Source of the DNA: Phycisphaerae bacterium
GTDB taxonomy: Bacteria > Planctomycetota > Phycisphaerae > Phycisphaerales > UBA1924
NCBI GenBank assembly: GCA_030432255.1
Contig: JAUIHS010000018.1
Coordinates: 1 to 64,000 of the forward strand
Direction: 5' to 3'
DNA length: 64,000 nt
Shown: one piece after another, positions 26,972-37,203 of the stretch
How the letters are laid out: each line of letters opens with the position of its first letter
Numbering within the stretch: position 1 is the stretch's first letter
Made by a program: the position numbers and the translations under genes
The notes under the pieces: generated by a model
The model's input: the letters and a program-made list of their open reading frames with translations, nothing else
The model's database searches: none
What the model was told of the DNA's origin: nothing

Positions 26972-27280
26972 ATGAGCAACGACCCGATTTACAGCGCCTT
27001 CGCCGAAGACGAGGAGATGGCGGAGCTTGTGGAGATGTTCGTCGAAGAGATGCCGGATCGGATCTCATCGTTGCAGGATGCCTGGGAGTCCAGCGCCCGC
27101 AACGACCTCCAGAACATCGCCCACCAGCTCAAGGGGTCCTCAGCCGGGTACGGGTTCGCAGCCGTCGGCCGCTCCGCAGCCGATCTCGAAGACGCCCTGA
27201 AGGACATGGAGCGCGAACTCGCCTCCGTGAAAGCCGAGTTTGATGCGCTCCTGAATCTCTGCAGTCGTGTCTCCGCCTGA
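26972..27280 (+). CDS. HPt (histidine phosphotransfer) domain protein
   Basis: 102 residues from the ATG at 26972, with GAGGT upstream; an upstream in-frame ATG at 26927 lacks such a site. The whole protein is one HPt four-helix bundle. The phosphorylated histidine is His51 in AHQLKGSSAGYGF, the conserved HPt motif. It would receive phosphate from a hybrid kinase or response regulator. It precedes a receiver-GGDEF gene by 26 bp and likely works with it. Confidence 0.9.
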   Translation: MSNDPIYSAFAEDEEMAELVEMFVEEMPDRISSLQDAWESSARNDLQNIAHQLKGSSAGYGFAAVGRSAADLEDALKDMERELASVKAEFDALLNLCSRVSA

Positions 27281-27306
27281 TCACCTCAACGGAGGCTGAA
27301 GCACCC

Positions 27307-28269
27307 GTGGTGCACGCCGATCGAAAGCCCGTACTGCTCCTCGTGGATGACCAGCCGGCCATCCACAGACTCCTCGCCGTTAAGCTGCGGAACGAGGAAC
27401 TGGAGTTCCTGACGGCATTCACCGGCGAGGAAGCACTCGAACTCGCCAAGGAACAGCAACCCTCACTGATTCTCCTCGATCTCACGATGCCCGGCATGTC
27501 CGGCTTCGAAGTGCTCAAAGCACTCAAGGAGAACACGGACACCATGGAAATCCCCGTCATCATCGTGTCGGGGAGCACCGACTCGCGGCACAAAGTCCGC
27601 GCCTTCGAACTGGGTGCCATGGATTATGTCTGCAAGCCCTTCGATGTCCCGGAACTTCGCGCCCGCATTCAGTCAGCCATCAAGCTGCACCGACTGATGA
27701 AGATGCTCGAACAGCGCGCCCAGATCGACGGCCTGACCGGACTCTGGAACCGCGCCTACTTCGACAAGCGCCTCGAGATCGAACTCAACAGCCGGCGCCG
27801 AACCAACCGCCCGCTCGCGCTTGTCATCTGCGACCTCGATCATTTCAAGCTGCTCAACGACAACTACGGGCACCCCGCCGGCGACACTGTGCTTCAGGGT
27901 TTCGCATCCCTGCTCAACCACGAACTCCGCTCAAGTGATGTCGCCTGCCGCTACGGCGGCGAGGAGTTTGCCCTCATCCTGCCGGAAACGACCCCCGACG
28001 AGGCAATCCGCGCCTGTGACCGCATCCGCCTCGCCATCGATGCCAAGAGTTGGAAGAACTACGAGGGTCTCTCCGCAACGGCCTCCTTCGGCCTCGCCCA
28101 CTCCGATGACCTCCCCGTCGAAACTGCTGAAGAGTGGATCGAAGCCGCCGACTCGGCGCTCTACGAGGCCAAACGAGGCGGACGCAACCAGGTCCACGCG
28201 TACGGGCACGGCCTCGCCGCAGGCGGAGCGCTGGAAATCGACGAGCCGCCGACGGAACAGGCGGCCTGA
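27307..28269 (+). CDS. Response regulator with GGDEF domain (diguanylate cyclase)
   Basis: 320 residues from a GTG at 27307. The receiver domain (about 8-122) has phosphoacceptor Asp58 in LILLDLTMPGMSG and the conserved Lys110 in VCKPFD. The GGDEF domain follows, with DGLTGLWNRAYFD at its start, active-site GGEEF at 217-221 and an intact inhibitory site RSSD at 208-211. It should therefore make c-di-GMP from two GTP and be feedback-inhibited. Architecture is PleD/WspR-like with one receiver. It follows the HPt gene in the same operon. Confidence 0.94.
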   Translation: MVHADRKPVLLLVDDQPAIHRLLAVKLRNEELEFLTAFTGEEALELAKEQQPSLILLDLTMPGMSGFEVLKALKENTDTMEIPVIIVSGSTDSRHKVRAFELGAMDYVCKPFDVPELRARIQSAIKLHRLMKMLEQRAQIDGLTGLWNRAYFDKRLEIELNSRRRTNRPLALVICDLDHFKLLNDNYGHPAGDTVLQGFASLLNHELRSSDVACRYGGEEFALILPETTPDEAIRACDRIRLAIDAKSWKNYEGLSATASFGLAHSDDLPVETAEEWIEAADSALYEAKRGGRNQVHAYGHGLAAGGALEIDEPPTEQAA

Positions 28270-28359
28270 CGACGAGCACTCTCCTCGTGCCTCGCCCCTG
28301 ATCACGCCTCACTCCCCCCCCATTTCATGCCATCCCGCCGCATCATCCGATGATGCCGG

Positions 28360-29124
28360 ATGATGATCACCGGTCACACGATTCGTCGCGCCCCCCTGCT
28401 CCTCGCGCTCCTCGCCGCCGCGATGGCGATTGCCGGTTGCGGCACGATCCGGCGGGCCACCTCCGGCGGCGCCAACTGGGCCGTCCCCACCATCTTCGCC
28501 TTCCGGGGCGTCGGCGAGGCGGACATCATCCTTATTGAAGACACCTTCAACCGATCGGGCTACCCCTGGGAGCGTCGCTCCGCACAGGCCTCCTACCTCG
28601 TCCGCGGCATCCCGACCACCGGCGCCCTCGGCCGCCTCCTCGACGACCTCGAGGACAGCCTTGATCGGCCCCGGCGCGATGACGACGGCACGACTCGCCC
28701 CGAAGTCTTCCTCGCACAGGCAGGTCTCGAGTACACGAGCCTCACCGCCAGCGCCGGAATCGACACGCGCGTCACGATCACCGTGACACCCGGCGCCGCC
28801 GCGTACATCGCGGACGGCGACACCATCCAACCATGGCGCGCTGTGCCTGTGAATGCACAGGGACAGTGGACGGGGCGTGTGGACACGACGCGGGCGGTGG
28901 CTGCGAACAACGGCTGGCTGTACATCGGCGCCCGCGCCTACGACCGGATCACGTGGTCACGGACGAACCTGCTGACGGGCGAACGTCAGGCGGCGGTGGC
29001 GTCCACACCCTTCCCCGAGCCACCTGAAGACGCCCCCGTGATGCACCGCCCTGACCCGGCCCCGCGCCCGACGGCACCACCACCGGCCCGGGAGTCCACG
29101 TGGCTCGAGCGACTGCTGGGATAA
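28360..29124 (+). CDS. Putative lipoprotein of unknown function
   Basis: 254 residues; ATG ATG at 28360/28363. The hydrophobic N-terminus leads to a lipobox (AIAGC, about 27), so export and lipidation are likely. The body has an AFRGVGEADIILIEDTF segment, a beta-rich middle and a Pro-rich C-terminus (PRPTAPPPARE) ending WLERLLG. No catalytic motif is recognised. It ends 39 bp from the convergent thioesterase gene. Confidence 0.7.
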   Translation: MMITGHTIRRAPLLLALLAAAMAIAGCGTIRRATSGGANWAVPTIFAFRGVGEADIILIEDTFNRSGYPWERRSAQASYLVRGIPTTGALGRLLDDLEDSLDRPRRDDDGTTRPEVFLAQAGLEYTSLTASAGIDTRVTITVTPGAAAYIADGDTIQPWRAVPVNAQGQWTGRVDTTRAVAANNGWLYIGARAYDRITWSRTNLLTGERQAAVASTPFPEPPEDAPVMHRPDPAPRPTAPPPARESTWLERLLG

Positions 29125-29163
29125 ATGCAGACAAACCAAATAGACCGCCGATTGCCGGACGTA

Positions 29164-29601
29164 TCACCCATGCGCAGCCGCCGTCAGCCACTCCGGCAAG
29201 GGTCGCGGCCTCCCATCCGAACCCACACAGGCGAGCGTGGTCGATGCGGTTGACAGCAGTTCGCTTCGCCCCGCACCAGGCTGATCCTCACGCCAAAGCT
29301 CATAGTCGTGATCGATGCGGGCGCGGCCACCGCCCGTCACCCGTGTGATGACGATCAGGTTGTCGTCGTAGCGCGCGGGGCGTCGGTACCGCACATCGAG
29401 GTGCGTGATGACGAGGAAGATGCCGGCTGATTCCAACGCCGCGTAACTCACCCCTGCGGCCCGGAGCAATTCGGTGCGTCCGATCTCGAACCAGGGGACG
29501 TATGCGGCGTGATGTGCGACCCCCATGGGGTCGCATTCGCAGTAGCGGACTCGGACGGCGGTTTCGCCTTGCCTTGGAATGGGCATTTCGGGTGTGATCA
29601 T
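29164..29601 (-). CDS. Acyl-CoA thioesterase, YbgC/4HBT family
   Basis: 145 residues with the hotdog fold signature: strand VRVRYCECDPMGVAHHAAYV with the catalytic Asp in ECDPMG, helix FEIGRTELLRAAG, and DVRYRRPARYDDNLIVITRV. Such enzymes hydrolyse acyl-CoA or 4-hydroxybenzoyl-CoA and often accompany the Tol-Pal system, but no tol genes are present here. Start at the ATG at 29601. Substrate not predictable from the sequence. Confidence 0.88.
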   Translation of the reverse strand: MITPEMPIPRQGETAVRVRYCECDPMGVAHHAAYVPWFEIGRTELLRAAGVSYAALESAGIFLVITHLDVRYRRPARYDDNLIVITRVTGGGRARIDHDYELWREDQPGAGRSELLSTASTTLACVGSDGRPRPLPEWLTAAAHG

Positions 29602-30005
29602 GGGATTGTCATTGTGACGTGGATCGGGGTGACCCGCGTGGGTCGCTCATCGGGCCCATTTGTCCACATCGGCACCCGACCAATTCTCTGACTTCAGATC
29701 AGAATTGTGACTCCATGCGTGTTCCGGCTCGGTTTCTGAGCGGCATTGCAGGCTGGAGGGCCCGGAAACGGCTGGATCAGGCGTGACAACCGGTACAGGT
29801 CGGCCAAAAACTTTTCGCTTTGGGCCTTGCGATTTGACTCTGACGGGCTACATTGGTCACAGCTTCTTCGGCTGCGGCCGTGGTTGCTAACGGAGGAGAC
29901 AGTTGCTGAAACACGTCAAACAGCAACTTCTCGCACCATCGTTTTTCACTGCGAAGCTCCGATGTGGGGCTGAGAAGTTGGTCATTTAGGAAGGAAAGAA
30001 TCGTC
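29602..30005. other. Intergenic region with leader of the PEP-CTERM gene, 404 bp
   Basis: It separates the divergent thioesterase and PEP-CTERM genes. The half nearer the PEP-CTERM gene (29780-29999) holds the best promoter-like pair (29827-29854), leaving a leader of about 150 nt if it is used. Nothing else is recognised. Confidence 0.35.
29827..29854 (+). promoter_or_regulatory. Possible promoter of the PEP-CTERM gene
   Basis: TTGCGA (29827-29832) and TACATT (29849-29854) are separated by 16 bp, close to a primary-sigma -35/-10 pair. Support is the motif alone. Confidence 0.3.
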
Positions 30006-30656
30006 ATGCTTAAGATCACCTGCGCTGCTGGTCTTCTCGTTGCTGCGTCCGGCGCCAACGCCGCGTTCAGCCTCAACTCCGTCGACCTCGGTGGCGACGC
30101 TGCCTCTTTCGGTAGCCCGATCACCACCTCCACGTCCTACTACCAGGACGCCTTCGGCAACAACTACGCCGCCACCCAGGTCTTCATCGGTGCGTTCCCG
30201 TCGCTCGCCAGCGACAGCTACATCTGCATGGATCCGGTCGGCCCCTCGACCGCGACCTACCAGGCTGCCGCTCCCGGCGGTTCCACCCCCGGCTTCAGCT
30301 CCACGGCTGGTCACTTTGACGCTGCCAACGCTGTGACCGGTGGTTACTTCACCGGCGGTGGCGTTGCTTCCGGTACCGACCCCTTCGGTGGCAACGGCGT
30401 CATGATCGCCCAGCTCACCACCGATGGTGCCCTCACCGGCGACAACATCCGCGTCAACACCTCCGGCGATCAGACCGGTACCTTCAGCCTTGAGCTCAAC
30501 GGCGCTGGCGAAGGCGGCCTCTTCGCTCTCGCGTTCGCCGGTGCCGACAACGGCTTCGGCACCGAGTGGCAGATCTGGGTCACCGACGCCCCGACCCCCG
30601 GTGCGGCCGCCCTTCTCGGCCTCGCTGGCCTCGCTGGCGTCCGTCGCCGCCGCTAA
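30006..30656 (+). CDS. PEP-CTERM-type secreted surface protein
   Basis: 216 residues from the ATG at 30006, after a GGAAGGAAAG site. It has a signal peptide (about 1-19, LKITCAAGLLVAASGANA), a Gly/Ser/Thr/Asn-rich beta-type body without cysteine pairs, and a C-terminal sorting tail: PTPGAAALLGLAGLAGV followed by RRRR. That tripartite tail is recognised by exosortase-type enzymes. Codon use is uniform and strongly biased to C-ending codons, and a strong terminator follows, both consistent with high expression. No exosortase gene is in the window. The body resembles no enzyme. Confidence 0.85.
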   Translation: MLKITCAAGLLVAASGANAAFSLNSVDLGGDAASFGSPITTSTSYYQDAFGNNYAATQVFIGAFPSLASDSYICMDPVGPSTATYQAAAPGGSTPGFSSTAGHFDAANAVTGGYFTGGGVASGTDPFGGNGVMIAQLTTDGALTGDNIRVNTSGDQTGTFSLELNGAGEGGLFALAFAGADNGFGTEWQIWVTDAPTPGAAALLGLAGLAGVRRRR

Positions 30657-30673
30657 TTGCTCCTGAGCAATTA
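30654..30673. repeat. Perfect palindrome spanning the PEP-CTERM stop codon
   Basis: TAATTGCTC and GAGCAATTA form a 9-bp inverted repeat with a 2-nt spacer, and the first TAA is the stop codon. It precedes the terminator and could stabilise the 3' end of the mRNA. Confidence 0.7.
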
Positions 30674-30689
30674 CGACCACGACTGATCA

Positions 30690-30723
30690 CCGCGGCGAGC
30701 TTCGGCTCGCCGCGGTTCTTTTT
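30690..30723 (+). terminator. Strong rho-independent terminator of the PEP-CTERM gene
   Basis: An 11-bp perfect stem, CCGCGGCGAGC and GCTCGCCGCGG, closes a TTCG tetraloop and is followed by TTCTTTTT. Confidence 0.95.
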
Positions 30724-30823
30724 GCGCCAAACTCCTCCCTCCCCTTCCATCACCACATCAAACGCCACCTCCGAGGTCCTGCGCCTGCCACTCAACCTCG
30801 ACGTGCTGCTTGCAGGCAGAGCT

Positions 30824-31942
30824 TCAGCACACCCGAGCACCGTCTGCCGCCCGCAATCGCATCGCCCCGCCTTCCACCATCCGCGCCGCTACATCGGGTC
30901 GTACCAGCGCCACCACCCAGCCGCCGAAGCCCGCGCCCGTCATCCGCGCCCCCAGAACGCCGGCCTCACACTGAAGTCGCTGGACAAGTGCGTCCGCTTC
31001 AGGACAGGACACCCGGTAGATACGCGAGAGCGAGTCGTGACTCTCATTCATCAGGCCACCCGCACTCACCACGTCACCCGCCCGCATCGCATCCGCAAAA
31101 GACAGGACCCGCGAGTTCTCCCCCACCACGTGCAGCGCCGCCGCCCGCGCCCCGGCGTCATCGCACAGAGCAGGTGAGTCCACCATCGCCGCATCAGCAT
31201 CCCGCAGCGCGACAACGCCCAGGATCATCGCGGCCCGCCGACACGCCTCCCGCCGCGCGGCGTACGCGCCATCGTCATTGCGGTGTCGAACACCGGTATC
31301 AACCAGCACCAACTCCGCGTCGTCCGCCATCGGCAGACGGACCGGGTCAACGACAAGCGACCGGCAGTCGATGAGCATGGCGTGATCCGCCCGCCCCGTG
31401 CATGCGATGAGTTGATCCATGATCCCGCACGGCACACCCGCATACCGATGCTCCGCCCGCTGACAGAGCAGCGCACGTTCGACGGGCGCGGTGACGCATC
31501 CGTGCAATCCATCGAGCGCCGTCGCGATCGCAACTTCGAGTGCAGCGGAACTCGACAGCCCGGCGCCGAGCGGGACATCGCTCGCGACCGCAACGCGGTA
31601 TCCCCGGTCGAGCGGTCGCTGGTGATGCGCATGCCACTCATGAATCACCCCGACGACGTACCGGGCCCATCGCTCGTCCCCTGTCAGCGACTCTGCATTG
31701 CCCCCTACGGGATAAGAGACGGGGCGACGATCAGCCGCGATGAACTCATGCCTCGCACCGTCACCATGCGCAATCGCGCCCACACACCCGAGCGCCAGCG
31801 CAGCGGGCAGAACGAACCCCTCCGCGTAGTCGGTGTGATCCCCGATGAGGTTCACGCGACCCGGCGCAGAGGCCGTCGCGGCGGGCAGACCATTGAAGTG
31901 ATCGACAAAGAGCGTGTGCGCACGGGTACTGAGATCGGTCAT
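30824..31942 (-). CDS. galK: Galactokinase
   Basis: 372 residues from the ATG at 31942 (MTDLSTRAH); an ATG at 31966 is an alternative. The galactokinase signature is APGRVNLIGDHTDYAEG, with the catalytic Arg and the sugar-binding DHTDY. The GHMP ATP-binding loop is VPLGAGLSSSAALEVA, and the catalytic Asp lies in CGIMDQLIA. It phosphorylates galactose at C1 as the first step of the Leloir pathway. No galT or galE is adjacent. Confidence 0.94.
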   Translation of the reverse strand: MTDLSTRAHTLFVDHFNGLPAATASAPGRVNLIGDHTDYAEGFVLPAALALGCVGAIAHGDGARHEFIAADRRPVSYPVGGNAESLTGDERWARYVVGVIHEWHAHHQRPLDRGYRVAVASDVPLGAGLSSSAALEVAIATALDGLHGCVTAPVERALLCQRAEHRYAGVPCGIMDQLIACTGRADHAMLIDCRSLVVDPVRLPMADDAELVLVDTGVRHRNDDGAYAARREACRRAAMILGVVALRDADAAMVDSPALCDDAGARAAALHVVGENSRVLSFADAMRAGDVVSAGGLMNESHDSLSRIYRVSCPEADALVQRLQCEAGVLGARMTGAGFGGWVVALVRPDVAARMVEGGAMRLRAADGARVC

Positions 31943-32015
31943 GGCTGGGTTCCAACACCCGATCATATCGTGCTTCCGCCGACCTCGAATCGTTCTCGAC
32001 GGATGGGGCGATGTG

Positions 32016-32110
32016 TGTGAGTGAAAGCTGCCGCGCCGTCCGCGCTTGATGACGGATCGCTCTGGAACTGCTCACACTGTTCTCGCACTGCTCGCAGAGC
32101 AGTGGCACCC
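32016..32110. repeat. Dispersed palindromic element, copy 2
   Basis: Inverted copy of the element at 22421-22530. The hairpin is CACTGCTC (32086-32093), GCA, GAGCAGTG (32097-32104). It lies between galK and prkA and ends 5 bp from the prkA stop codon. Confidence 0.75.
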
Positions 32111-32115
32111 TGCAC

Positions 32116-34254
<2,139 letters not shown>

Positions 34255-34701
34255 GTCGCTGTCTCCCTGCGGGCGACCGTCGATGTGGACGACAGGCGTG
34301 TGCGAGCCGATCCCTGGCCCGCAGACCCACGCGTCGCCGCTGTCATCGCGGCATCCCAACACCCGGCGTCGTCCTGCAACGACGTCGGCCAACCCGAGGC
34401 GCACACAAAGAATAGGCGCCCTGCTTCAGGTTCTATCGGCGAGCAGGCAGGCGGCGGTGAAGCCGGATCTTCGCACCGACATCAGACCCTAGGAGAGAGG
34501 GGATGCGTTAGCCAGCGGTAACCTTGCGGCGAGCGGGTTTTTATCGGAAGAAGGGTCGGTGGTTCGGTGTAGGCGGTTCGCGGCGTCCAGGCATTCAGAC
34601 GACTCCTGAGTCACCGACGTACTCCCACCGTCGCAGTTCGACTGCTCTGTCCGAAAACCAGATGGCCGCGAACCCCCAACCCCTGAAACCCAACAGCTCT
34701 T
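34255..34701. other. Intergenic region upstream of prkA, 447 bp
   Basis: Between the prkA start and the end of the ACT-domain gene. Only a short run with runs of AACCCC every 7 bp near 34668-34690 hints at the heptamer pattern. No gene, RNA or clear promoter was found. Confidence 0.35.
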
Positions 34702-35181
34702 TTAGAACCGCGGCAGATCCCCTTCGCCCAGCAACCTGAACTCCTTGCGTTTCAGAATCTGTCCCGCGAGTGTCAGGTCATCAACGGAGATTGCGATGGT
34801 GGGTGTCCCGTTGGGACGGTACATCAGCGGGTAGGCGAACTTGATGTTCAACTCCGCGCCCAGCAGGTAGAGGCACAACTGGCTCATGGTGTGGTTGTTG
34901 ATGAGTTCAACAATCAGGATGCTCGTCTCAGCGTACGGCAGATTCTGACGCTTCAGGAGTTCCCGAGCAATCCGCGTGGAGTTGGGAATCAGCCGAACAA
35001 CCGCGTAGTCCGACGCTTCCTGCACACTGATCGCGCAGATCGAGCACTGAGGATTGCCTTCGAACTGCTCCAGCAGCTCCAGGAGCTTCCCCACACGATT
35101 GTCAAGAAAGACGCTGAACTGCGTCACGGACGGCGGGCTGTACCCCTGGGCCGTCTCGGATGACGGTGTCGCCTGGCTCAT
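34702..35181 (-). CDS. Tandem ACT-domain protein
   Basis: 159 residues from the ATG at 35181, preceded by AAGGAG at 4-nt spacing. Two ACT-like halves are visible: TQFSVFLDNRVGKLLELLEQ with the following CAISVQEASDYAVVRL, and ETSILIVELINNHTMSQLCL with PTIAISVDDLTLAGQIL. ACT domains bind small ligands, often amino acids, and tune an enzyme. There is no catalytic part. It lies 127 bp downstream of the MqnA/MqnD-like gene on the same strand. The ligand is unknown. Confidence 0.8.
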   Translation of the reverse strand: MSQATPSSETAQGYSPPSVTQFSVFLDNRVGKLLELLEQFEGNPQCSICAISVQEASDYAVVRLIPNSTRIARELLKRQNLPYAETSILIVELINNHTMSQLCLYLLGAELNIKFAYPLMYRPNGTPTIAISVDDLTLAGQILKRKEFRLLGEGDLPRF

Positions 35182-35308
35182 GCAGCTCCTTCCACGGCCT
35201 GAACCTATGGCCAACGATCGGTCCTCGATCGCACCCCCGAGCGGGGGGCAAAAGCGCCAGACTACCACCATACCCAACAGAGGCAAGAAAAATCCCGGTG
35301 TCGCGGCG

Positions 35309-36205
35309 TCAGCCCCGGATGAAGTCGATCACACCCGGATCGGGACAGAGCCCCCGATCATGTCCGGCATGGAGCAACTTCTCGAACGCCTGAAGCCCAC
35401 GCTCCCCGGCGTCGAGCGTCGACTCATTCACGTACAGGTCGATGAAGGCCCCGGTCTGCCGAGCGGGCAGCCCAGCCGCGTACGCCAGCGCCTCGCTCAC
35501 ACCCTCGGCGTGATGCTTCATGGCGTACTCGATCGAGTGCTTGAGGATCCGTGTGACTTCCTCACCCGAACCCGGACCGAATCGGTCGGCGAGGTCCCGC
35601 TTAATGACGTTCGCCCCGAGGGGAAGCGGCAGACCCGTCTCATCCCCCCACCACGCGCCGAGATCCACGATCAGTTCCAGACCCTCCTCGGCGTAAGTCA
35701 GTTGCCCCTGGTGGATGATGAGGCCGGCGTCGACGTCGCCGCGCTGCACCGCGGGCATGATCTCGTCGAAGCGCATGACGCTGTAGCGGAAGGGCTTCCC
35801 GAGCAGAATGTTGAAGGCGAGGAAGGTGCTCGTCTTCTCGCCGGGCACGGCGAACGTGATGTCGGGGTCCTGAAGCCAGTCGCGGCCGCGAACTTCCCGC
35901 GCGACGACCTTGGGTCCGTAGCCGTCACCGAAGCTGCACCCGCAGGCGGTGAGTTGATAGGTCTCGCGCACGAAGGGGTACGTGAAGACTGAGATGGCGG
36001 TGATATCGAGATCCCCGGTGTTGATGGCGCGGTGGTTGAGGACCTCGATGTCCTCGGGAACGGGTTCGAAGATGAAGCGTTCGGTGGGAATCGCGGGCGG
36101 GCGTGAAGGCGTACCGAGCGGCCACCACATGAAGGCGTCGTCGGGATCGGGCGAGTGCCCGATGGTCAGCGCGGGCGCAGCGTTGGTATCAGTGAGAGGA
36201 TCCAT
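35309..36205 (-). CDS. MqnA/MqnD-family protein (futalosine menaquinone pathway or solute-binding)
   Basis: 298 residues. It shows the signature of the family near the start (LTIGHSPDPDDAFMWWPLG), then DLDITAISVFTYPFVRE, GDGYGPKVVARE and DEIMPAVQRGDVDAGLIIHQ. MqnD cleaves cyclic de-hypoxanthine futalosine to 1,4-dihydroxy-6-naphthoate and MqnA makes aminodeoxyfutalosine; both are built on a periplasmic-binding-protein fold. The longer DDAFMWW start fits MqnD best, but planctomycete members often carry an uncertain assignment. Other mqn genes are not in the window. Confidence 0.8.
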   Translation of the reverse strand: MDPLTDTNAAPALTIGHSPDPDDAFMWWPLGTPSRPPAIPTERFIFEPVPEDIEVLNHRAINTGDLDITAISVFTYPFVRETYQLTACGCSFGDGYGPKVVAREVRGRDWLQDPDITFAVPGEKTSTFLAFNILLGKPFRYSVMRFDEIMPAVQRGDVDAGLIIHQGQLTYAEEGLELIVDLGAWWGDETGLPLPLGANVIKRDLADRFGPGSGEEVTRILKHSIEYAMKHHAEGVSEALAYAAGLPARQTGAFIDLYVNESTLDAGERGLQAFEKLLHAGHDRGLCPDPGVIDFIRG

Positions 36206-36219
36206 TGGAGAAATATATA

Positions 36220-36366
36220 GGGAGGAGGGAGGAGGGAGGAGGGATCAGTGGGGAATTGGGAGGCGGGAATCGGGAATCGGAATCAGTGGGGAATCGGGAG
36301 GCGGGAATCGGGAATCGGAATCAGTGGGGAATCGGGAGGCGGGAGGCGGGAGACGGGAGTCGGGAC
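36220..36366. repeat. Heptamer/38-bp tandem repeats, left arm of composite inverted repeat 1
   Basis: GGGAGGA x3 is followed by units based on ATCGGGA. From 36244 a 38-bp unit starting ATCAGTGGGGAAT repeats at 36282 and 36320. It fills the left half of the divergent mqnD-like/smpB intergenic region. Confidence 0.85.
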
Positions 36367-36367
36367 C

Positions 36368-36505
36368 GATTGCCTGCGGCATCCACATTGAGGAGCTTCC
36401 GCTCCTGCTTCTCGATCGAACCCTGACACTGGAGCGGAAGCTCCTCCAGGCTGATGCCGCAGGCCATCAACCCCGATTCCCGATTCCCGATTCCCCACTG
36501 ATCCC
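36368..36505. repeat. Palindromic core and right arm of composite inverted repeat 1
   Basis: Left core 36368-36405 (TGCCTGCGGCATC, then GAGGAGCTTCCGCTCC) is mirrored by 36431-36468 (GGAGCGGAAGCTCCTC, then GATGCCGCAGGCC). The right arm CCGATTCCC repeats (36473-36502) are the reverse complement of the left-arm units. Confidence 0.9.
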
Positions 36506-36542
36506 CAATCCCTGATCCCCAATCCCTTATATTGATCCCCCC

Positions 36543-37025
36543 ATGTCCCGGAAGAAGAAACAACCCGGCAACGCCCCCGACTTCGTGAACCGCAAGGCGC
36601 GGCACAACTACGAGATCACGGAGACGTTGGAGTGCGGCATCGTGCTGGTGGGCACGGAGGTGAAGTCGGTGCGGGGTGGGCGGGTGAGCCTGGCGGAGGG
36701 GTACGTGCGGGTATCGGATCATCCACTGGGGCTGTGGCTGCACGGCGTGCACATCGGTGAATACGCCCCGGCGGGGCCGAGTCGTCAGCACCGGACGACG
36801 GCGGTGCGCTCGCTGCTGGCGCACAAGCGCGAGATCCGTAAGCTGCACACGAAGTCGATCATCAAGGGCGTGACCATCGTGCCATTGAAGATGTACTTCA
36901 ACAGCGACGGCCGCGTGAAGGTGCTGATCGGCCTGGGCACTGGCAAGAAGCGTCACGACAAGCGTCAGGACCTGCGGAAGCGGGAGGCGCAGAGGGACAT
37001 TGAGAGGGCGATGCGCCGAAACTGA
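36543..37025 (+). CDS. smpB: SsrA-binding protein SmpB
   Basis: 160 residues, the family length. The conserved blocks are NRKARHNYEITETLECGIVL, GTEVKSVRGGRVSLAEGYV and the basic tail KGKKRHDKRQDLRKRE. SmpB binds tmRNA and the stalled ribosome for trans-translation. The tmRNA gene itself was not found in this window. Its upstream region is filled by the composite repeat, so the promoter must lie within or beside it. Confidence 0.97.
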   Translation: MSRKKKQPGNAPDFVNRKARHNYEITETLECGIVLVGTEVKSVRGGRVSLAEGYVRVSDHPLGLWLHGVHIGEYAPAGPSRQHRTTAVRSLLAHKREIRKLHTKSIIKGVTIVPLKMYFNSDGRVKVLIGLGTGKKRHDKRQDLRKREAQRDIERAMRRN

Positions 37026-37052
37026 CGTTTCGGCACATCGCCGGCATTGGGG

Positions 37053-37186
37053 ACCAGGCACCAGGCATCAGGGGTGGATTGCCTTCGGCATGAAGAGTGG
37101 TTGAGCTTCCGCTCTGATGGTGGTGACGGGCGCGTGCGATTTTGCGGATCCCGGATGCCGGGTGCCGGGTGCCCGATGCCGGCGAC
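37053..37186. repeat. Composite repeat 2 (heptamers, half core, heptamers)
   Basis: ACCAGGC x2 and ATCAGGG (37053-37073), then a half core (37077-37115: GATTGCCTTCGGCAT, GAGCTTCCGCTCT), then 7-mers CGGATCC, CGGATGC, CGGGTGC x2, CCGATGC (37145-37179). The right half of the core is missing. It sits between convergent smpB and the sigma gene. Confidence 0.8.
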
Positions 37187-37203
37187 GCAAAGCGTCGCCC
37201 CAC

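Noticed and set aside
36543..37203. tmRNA (ssrA) gene beside smpB
   Set aside because: No tRNA-Ala-like ends or tag-coding frame could be found in the surrounding sequence.
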